DNA from: Pseudomonas anatoliensis
GTDB lineage: Bacteria; Pseudomonadota; Gammaproteobacteria; Pseudomonadales; Pseudomonadaceae
Length of the DNA: 34,909 nucleotides
Assembly (NCBI RefSeq): GCF_017976235.1
Contig: NZ_JACVHC010000013.1
Coordinates: forward strand, 1 to 34,909
Reading direction: 5' to 3'
The notes under the pieces are model-generated. The model was not told the origin of the DNA. It saw only the letters and a list, made by a program, of their open reading frames with translations, and searched no databases. This document shows, piece by piece, positions 31,591 to 34,909 of this stretch; position 1 is the first letter of the stretch; each line of letters opens with the position of its first letter. The translations under genes were made by a program, and so were the position numbers.

Positions 31591-31680
31591 ATGGAATATC
31601 TACCGATTGCTGGGGCCGTGATGTTACTGGTGTTTGCAGTGGTCACCGTCATGTGGGGAACAGAGGTGTTTTATGACTGA
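31591..31680 (+). CDS. 29-residue single-span membrane peptide
   Basis: MEYLPIAGAVMLLVFAVVTV then MWGTEVFYD. Almost the whole peptide is one transmembrane helix. GGAG lies 7 bp before the ATG, and the stop overlaps the next start (ATGACTGA), so the two are probably co-translated. The family is unknown. The open frame extends upstream into the relaxase end, but without a matching start signal. The 80 bp before it show nothing definite. Confidence 0.6.
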   Translation: MEYLPIAGAVMLLVFAVVTVMWGTEVFYD

Positions 31681-31927
31681 GGTCGTGAAGCTAGGCTTCA
31701 AAAAATCCTTACTCGCTTGGTTCAATATGATTTTTGGAATGCTGGCCGCGATCATCAGCGTATGGGCGTTCTTCGCCACTCTAAGTGACTCTGACTCTCC
31801 TACCATGCTTTACGTGGCAGGTGCTGCCATCGGCCTGGCATTTGCCTGGATGGGGTATTACAAGTGGTGTACCCGACCACGCAAGCCGCGCACAGAATTG
31901 AAGGTTGAAAACGAAGCTTCGCAGTGA
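31673..31927 (+). CDS. Small membrane protein
   Basis: 84 residues with two transmembrane helices (WFNMIFGMLAAIISVWAFFA and MLYVAGAAIGLAFAWMGYYK) and a basic, then acidic C-terminal tail. It is coupled to the 29-residue peptide by an overlap. Pairs of tiny membrane proteins near transfer genes can act in exclusion or stability, but no family is recognised. Confidence 0.65.
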   Translation: MTEVVKLGFKKSLLAWFNMIFGMLAAIISVWAFFATLSDSDSPTMLYVAGAAIGLAFAWMGYYKWCTRPRKPRTELKVENEASQ

Positions 31928-31968
31928 GTTGATTTTGGAATTATCGAACGCAAATGGAGTGCCCGACA

Positions 31969-32520
31969 ATGGCTAAAATGATCTTAACTAAAATGTATAC
32001 GTCTTTATTAGATGTAGTGAAATCAGCTAATTCGCTAAACAACTCAGGGAAGGGGTGGAGCGTAAGCGTCAACGGAATATCCGTAGGTCAAATAAGCGAA
32101 CATGACATGGAGAGCATCTACAGATCTGTGAGGCGTGATAAACGCTTGTGGCTTGCCCAGGGTTTCCAAGTCGTTAAGGGGGCCTTTAATGCTGCCGTGG
32201 CAGCCTTAAAACTAACGCCATTAACATTGTTCGGGTACGCCGTTGTTGGTGCAATGATGGAACCTGCCAAACTTAATCAGGCATTGACCACTACCCCAGC
32301 AGAGGTTTTCTTAGCAGGGACGATTATAAGCTTTGCATTTTCCTGTTTTGCCGTACTCGTGGCTTCCCCATTTGAACGCCGGGTGTTTGGGTTCATCGAT
32401 CAGTTTGCACAAGAACGAGCGCGGCGCATCCGCGTCTTACTGAACGTAGCAGCTGATGGTGAGGTTTCCTTTACTGACCAGGCATATATCGATCATTACA
32501 AACAACCCAAGACTGAATAG
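31969..32520 (+). CDS. Membrane protein of unknown function
   Basis: 183 residues from the ATG at 31969 (GGAG 9 bp upstream; an ATG at 31954 is less well placed). The N-terminal soluble part (WSVSVNGISVGQISEHDMES) is followed by two hydrophobic segments (LTPLTLFGYAVVGAMM and AGTIISFAFSCFAVLVASPF) and a basic cytoplasmic end with RRIRVLLNVAADGEVSF. The family is not recognised. Confidence 0.65.
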   Translation: MAKMILTKMYTSLLDVVKSANSLNNSGKGWSVSVNGISVGQISEHDMESIYRSVRRDKRLWLAQGFQVVKGAFNAAVAALKLTPLTLFGYAVVGAMMEPAKLNQALTTTPAEVFLAGTIISFAFSCFAVLVASPFERRVFGFIDQFAQERARRIRVLLNVAADGEVSFTDQAYIDHYKQPKTE

Positions 32521-32611
32521 CTACCAAAGCACCACTACGGAAACAAACAGTAGGGCATGGCGCGTAAGCGATCCTGCCCTACTTCGTTGCGCAGCTCACC
32601 AGGTGGCTCGC

Positions 32612-32736
32612 CTATCATTTAGGTCTACCCAAATGATCGAACGGCGGTAGCGTGCAGAGCTTTATCATTTGCCTGGCAACGCATAGCTAAATGATAGATT
32701 ATCGTTCAACTTAATTTTTGATAGACAAATGATAAT
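32612..32736. other. res site of the plasmid multimer resolution system
   Basis: Three pairs of ATCATTT/AAATGAT half sites lie directly before the recombinase gene: 32612-32638 (TATCATTT...AAATGATC), 32662-32697 (TTATCATTT...AAATGATAG) and an imperfect one at 32717-32734 (TTTTTGATAGACAAATGATA) overlapping the start codon. Three subsites of different length are the usual res plan for serine resolvases. The upstream part 32521-32611 contains a CACTACGGAAACAAA motif at 32533 and a GTAGGGCA...TGCCCTAC hairpin (about 32550-32582). Confidence 0.8.
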
Positions 32737-33382
32737 GAACAGTTGCCGGGTCTACCTTAGAGCCAGCACCAAAGACCAGGACGAACACCGCGCACAATTC
32801 ACCCTTGAAGAATTTGCGAAACAAAGGTCGCTCCAGGTACTGGCCACTTATGCGGACACCATTAGCGGCACCAAGCTTGATCGACCTGAGCTTATGCGCC
32901 TGCTGGACGACGCCCAGGATGGCGACATCCTCCTATGTGAAAGCGTGGATAGGCTTTCCCGCATGGCCCACAAGGACTGGAAGAAGCTCCGGCACATGAT
33001 CGACGAAAAAGGTATGCGTCTAGTGGTTGCGGATCTGCCGACGACGCATCTGCTAATTAGCGGCTGTGACCTGACCAGCCAGCTACTGAGCATTATCAAT
33101 GATCTGTTGCTTGACCTCATGGCCACCCAAGCAAGGAACGACCAAGAGAAACGCGTAGAGCGAATTCGCCAGGGCCTGGCCAACAAAGCCCGCCGAGGCG
33201 AGAAGGTAGGGGGGAAGGGTAGGAACCTGGCCAAGTGGGCAGCAATAGAAAAACGGCTGAATGAGAACCTGACGCTGGCCGACGTGGCCAAGCTTTGCGA
33301 CGTTGGAATAGCAACAGTCTATCGAGTGCGAGCGGAGCTAAACAAAAAAACAATATCTGTTAACGCAGAAAAGCAAAATTAG
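32729..33382 (+). CDS. Serine resolvase (plasmid multimer resolution)
   Basis: 217-residue serine recombinase. The N-terminal catalytic domain has RVYLRASTKDQDEHRA (nucleophilic serine in RAST) and VDRLSRMAHKDW. The helix ARNDQEKRVERIRQGLANKA follows, and a C-terminal helix-turn-helix (LADVAKLCDVGIATVYRVRA) completes it. The start is 32729 or the ATG at 32735. It is adjacent to its res site, whose last half site overlaps the start and should give autoregulation. Expected role: resolving plasmid dimers. Confidence 0.9.
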   Translation: MIMNSCRVYLRASTKDQDEHRAQFTLEEFAKQRSLQVLATYADTISGTKLDRPELMRLLDDAQDGDILLCESVDRLSRMAHKDWKKLRHMIDEKGMRLVVADLPTTHLLISGCDLTSQLLSIINDLLLDLMATQARNDQEKRVERIRQGLANKARRGEKVGGKGRNLAKWAAIEKRLNENLTLADVAKLCDVGIATVYRVRAELNKKTISVNAEKQN

Positions 33383-33443
33383 CCATAACACTTATGGAGA
33401 AAGTGTCGTATCATAAAAGCGTATTCTGTTAAGGAGACGCGAC

Positions 33444-33593
33444 ATGACACGTACCGGTTGGGCAAAACTTTGGCATACCTATCGCTGGCTACGCCGTAGC
33501 TGCACCTGCATCGAAGCTCTGGCCTGGAGCACGAAGCATATCCCCGAAGGCCGCAAGCCGCTATCCATCGCTTGCAGGGAGGTGCGGCCATGA
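33444..33593 (+). CDS. Small basic protein, 49 residues
   Basis: MTRTGWAKLWHTYRWLRRSC then TCIEALAWSTKHIP, with GGAG 7 bp before the ATG. It overlaps the next gene by 4 bp (ATGA). Rich in Trp, Arg and Cys; family unknown. A hairpin ACACTT/AAAGTGT lies just upstream (33390-33409). Confidence 0.55.
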   Translation: MTRTGWAKLWHTYRWLRRSCTCIEALAWSTKHIPEGRKPLSIACREVRP

Positions 33594-33766
33594 GTACGAC
33601 CACCACCCAGCTCCAATTATTCAACGTGCTCGATGCCACTGGCCAAGTCATTTACCAGGGCACCATTAGCGGCTGCTCCCATTGGGTAGACCGCAATCCC
33701 CAACCGCGAGTGTGCGTCCAGCGTGCAGATAAGAAGAAGCGTAGAGGGTCGAAAGATGACGAATAA
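33590..33766 (+). CDS. Small hypothetical protein, 58 residues
   Basis: MSTTTTQLQLFNVLDATGQV followed by a short beta-rich stretch (YQGTISGCSHWVDRN) and a basic end (RADKKKRRGSKDDE). GGGAGG lies just before the start. It overlaps both neighbours, so the three genes 33444-33950 look like one translational unit. Family unknown. Confidence 0.55.
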   Translation: MSTTTTQLQLFNVLDATGQVIYQGTISGCSHWVDRNPQPRVCVQRADKKKRRGSKDDE

Positions 33767-33950
33767 CCTACCTGCTGTTGCCCTTGCGAATCTCTGCGAG
33801 CGTGTGAAAAAAACCCCTGTCGCCCAGGTGGCCAAACTGTCCTATGGCGATGTTGAGTTGTTCTGCCATTGGAACCCTTCACGTTTCTCCGACGCTCTGC
33901 TGGTAAGCTTGCAACGCGTTCAAGGGCTACAGCAAAGCTCACATGGATAA
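33756..33950 (+). CDS. Small hypothetical protein, 64 residues
   Basis: MTNNLPAVALANLCERVKKT then PVAQVAKLSYGDVELFCHWN. It starts inside the end of the previous gene. Its TAA stop ends exactly where the Tn21-like terminal repeat begins (33951), so the stop codon is probably part of the target duplication and the gene is complete. Family unknown. Confidence 0.55.
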   Translation: MTNNLPAVALANLCERVKKTPVAQVAKLSYGDVELFCHWNPSRFSDALLVSLQRVQGLQQSSHG

Positions 33951-33988
33951 GGGGCGAATAGAGAAAACGGAAAAAATCGTACGCTAAG
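33951..33988 (+). repeat. 38-bp terminal repeat of a Tn21/Tn501-like transposon
   Basis: GGGGCGAATAGAGAAAACGG continues to end ATCGTACGCTAAG at 33988, the standard Tn3-family 38-bp form of the Tn21/Tn501 branch. The tnpA stop codon lies inside it, as in that branch. The preceding five bases GATAA would be the target duplication; the partner copy is outside the window. Confidence 0.93.
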
Positions 33989-34764
33989 GTTTTCCGGGCA
34001 ACCGTAGCGGCCTGAACTTCCCGTCTTCAAGCCGACGGCTCTGCCGCCAGACGTAATCGCCGGTTAGGTTGATGTGTTCCCAACCCAGCGGCGACAGGTA
34101 TTGCAGCAGCTCGCCGTCCACCGGCTTACCAGCCTCGACCAGCCCCTGGGTGGCGCGTTCCAGATACACTGTGTTCCACAGCACGATAGCCGCCGTCACC
34201 AGGTTGAGGCCGCTGGCCCGGTAGCGCTGCTGCTCGAAGCTCCGATCCCTGATTTCGCCGAGGCGGTTGAAGAACACCGCCCTGGCCAGGGAGTTGCGCG
34301 CTTCACCCTTGTTCAGGCCGGCATGCACGCGACGGCGCAGCTCGACGCTTTGCAGCCAGTCGAGGATGAACAGCGTGCGCTCGATCCGGCCCAGCTCGCG
34401 CAGGGCCACGGCCAGTCCGTTCTGGCGCGGGTAGCTGCCGAGCTTGCGCAGCATCAGCGAGGCGGTGACGGTGCCCTGCTTGATCGAGCTGGCCAGGCGC
34501 AGGATGTCGTCCCAATGAGCGCGCACGTGCTTGATGCTCAGGGTGCCACCGATCAGCGGGCGCAGCGTCGGGTAGGCCTGCACGCCCTGCGGCACGTACA
34601 GTTTGGTTTCGCCGAGGTCGCGGATGCGTGGCGCGAAGCGGAAGCCCAGCAGGTGCATCAGGGCGAAGACGTGATCGGTGAAACCGGCCGTGTCGGTGTA
34701 GTGCTCCTCGATCCGCAGGTCGGACTCGTGATACAGCAGGCCGTCGAGCACATAGGTGGAATCT
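33984..34764 (-). pseudogene. tnpA: tnpA C-terminal fragment, Tn3-family transposase
   Basis: About 259 C-terminal residues of a Tn21/Tn501-type transposase (STYVLDGLLYHESDLRIEEH, then FAPRIRDLGETKL, ending YLSPLGWEHINLTGDYVW). The catalytic Glu region (NKGEARNSLARAVFFNRLGE) is present. The frame is broken at 34764/34765 by the end of another Tn3-family element. The open frame runs to 34805 only because it continues into the foreign end. The N-terminal three quarters would lie beyond the inserted element, outside the window. Confidence 0.9.
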
Positions 34765-34909
34765 GGGGTTTGGGGAGCAATGGAACCGAAAACCAACGTA
34801 AGCACGAATTAGAGTTCGCTTTACTCGTATGTGACTGTTGATTGGAGAACTCTGATTGTCGAAACGAGTTTATCGAACCGCTTTTCGGATGTTTACGGTC
34901 CTTCCTGAT
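34765..34909. mobile_element. End of a second Tn3-family element inserted in tnpA
   Basis: At 34765 a 38-bp repeat begins GGGGTTTGGGGAGCAATGGA and ends CCAACGTAAG at 34802. It aligns well with the Tn3 terminal repeat (GGGGTCTGACGCTCAGTGGA...ACGTTAAG). Inside it, 34803-34909 shows no gene I can support. The left flank AATCT (34760-34764) would be the target duplication. Confidence 0.75.

Overview
The window looks like most of a self-transmissible plasmid from a Pseudomonas-like gammaproteobacterium. It carries a TrfA-type replication initiator with iterons, a KorA/IncC/KorB-like control and partition cluster, a MOBP-type relaxase with MobC, and a full VirB/VirD4 type IV secretion system (T4SS). 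No chromosomal housekeeping or RNA genes are seen. The host assignment is an inference from gene families and codon style, not from a marker gene.

Layout. (1) 1-423: left flank with a cluster of resolvase-like half sites, a small ORF, two NrdR-box-like repeats, and the 5' stub of an interrupted gene. (2) 424-7466: a complete Tn402/Tn5053-family transposon bounded by 25-bp inverted repeats and a 5-bp GGAAT duplication. It has tniA-tniB-tniQ-res-tniR and a class 1 integron with attI1, a weak-type Pc promoter and one gene cassette encoding a chlorite-dismutase-family protein. There is no 3' conserved segment. intI1 is itself broken by a 319-bp non-autonomous element with Tn7-like ends and a GAAGT duplication. 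(3) 7472-7950: the 3' part of the interrupted backbone gene. (4) 8057-22956, minus strand: the transfer operon, transcribed from about 23 kb leftward. Its order is a periplasmic protein, a small cytosolic protein, virB2, 3, 4, 5, an exclusion-type lipoprotein, 6, 7, 8, 9, 10, 11, virD4, an ankyrin-LPD7 protein, and a lytic transglycosylase. (5) 23081-24007 minus: a DUF3991/Toprim primase-like gene, divergent from an LPD29 gene (24234). (6) 24884-28724 plus: repA, oriV with eight iterons, korA, parA, parB and a small membrane gene. (7) 28742-29485 minus: a SprT-like metalloprotease whose promoter is overlaid by palindromic operators. (8) 29800-31511: oriT candidate, mobC, relaxase. (9) 31591-33950: small membrane proteins, a res site with a serine resolvase, and three overlapping small genes. 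(10) 33951-34909: the tnpA end of a Tn21/Tn501-like transposon, itself interrupted at 34764/34765 by the end of a second Tn3-family element.

How it works together. RepA with its iterons replicates the plasmid, KorA/KorB-like proteins regulate it, ParA/ParB segregate it, and the resolvase at 32.7 kb resolves multimers. The relaxase with MobC would nick an IncP-like nic site (TATCCTG|C on the minus strand near 29817). VirD4 would then hand the complex to the VirB channel. The relaxase is short and has no C-terminal accessory domains. An LPD7 domain of the kind often found in such relaxases sits instead in the ankyrin protein encoded next to virD4.

Most notable: the Tn7-like MITE inside intI1, the ankyrin-LPD7 fusion in the T4SS operon, the GTTTGTACAAAC operator array controlling a plasmid SprT protease, a C-terminal motif shared by VirB5 and the adjacent lipoprotein, and a common two-hairpin leader upstream of two backbone genes.
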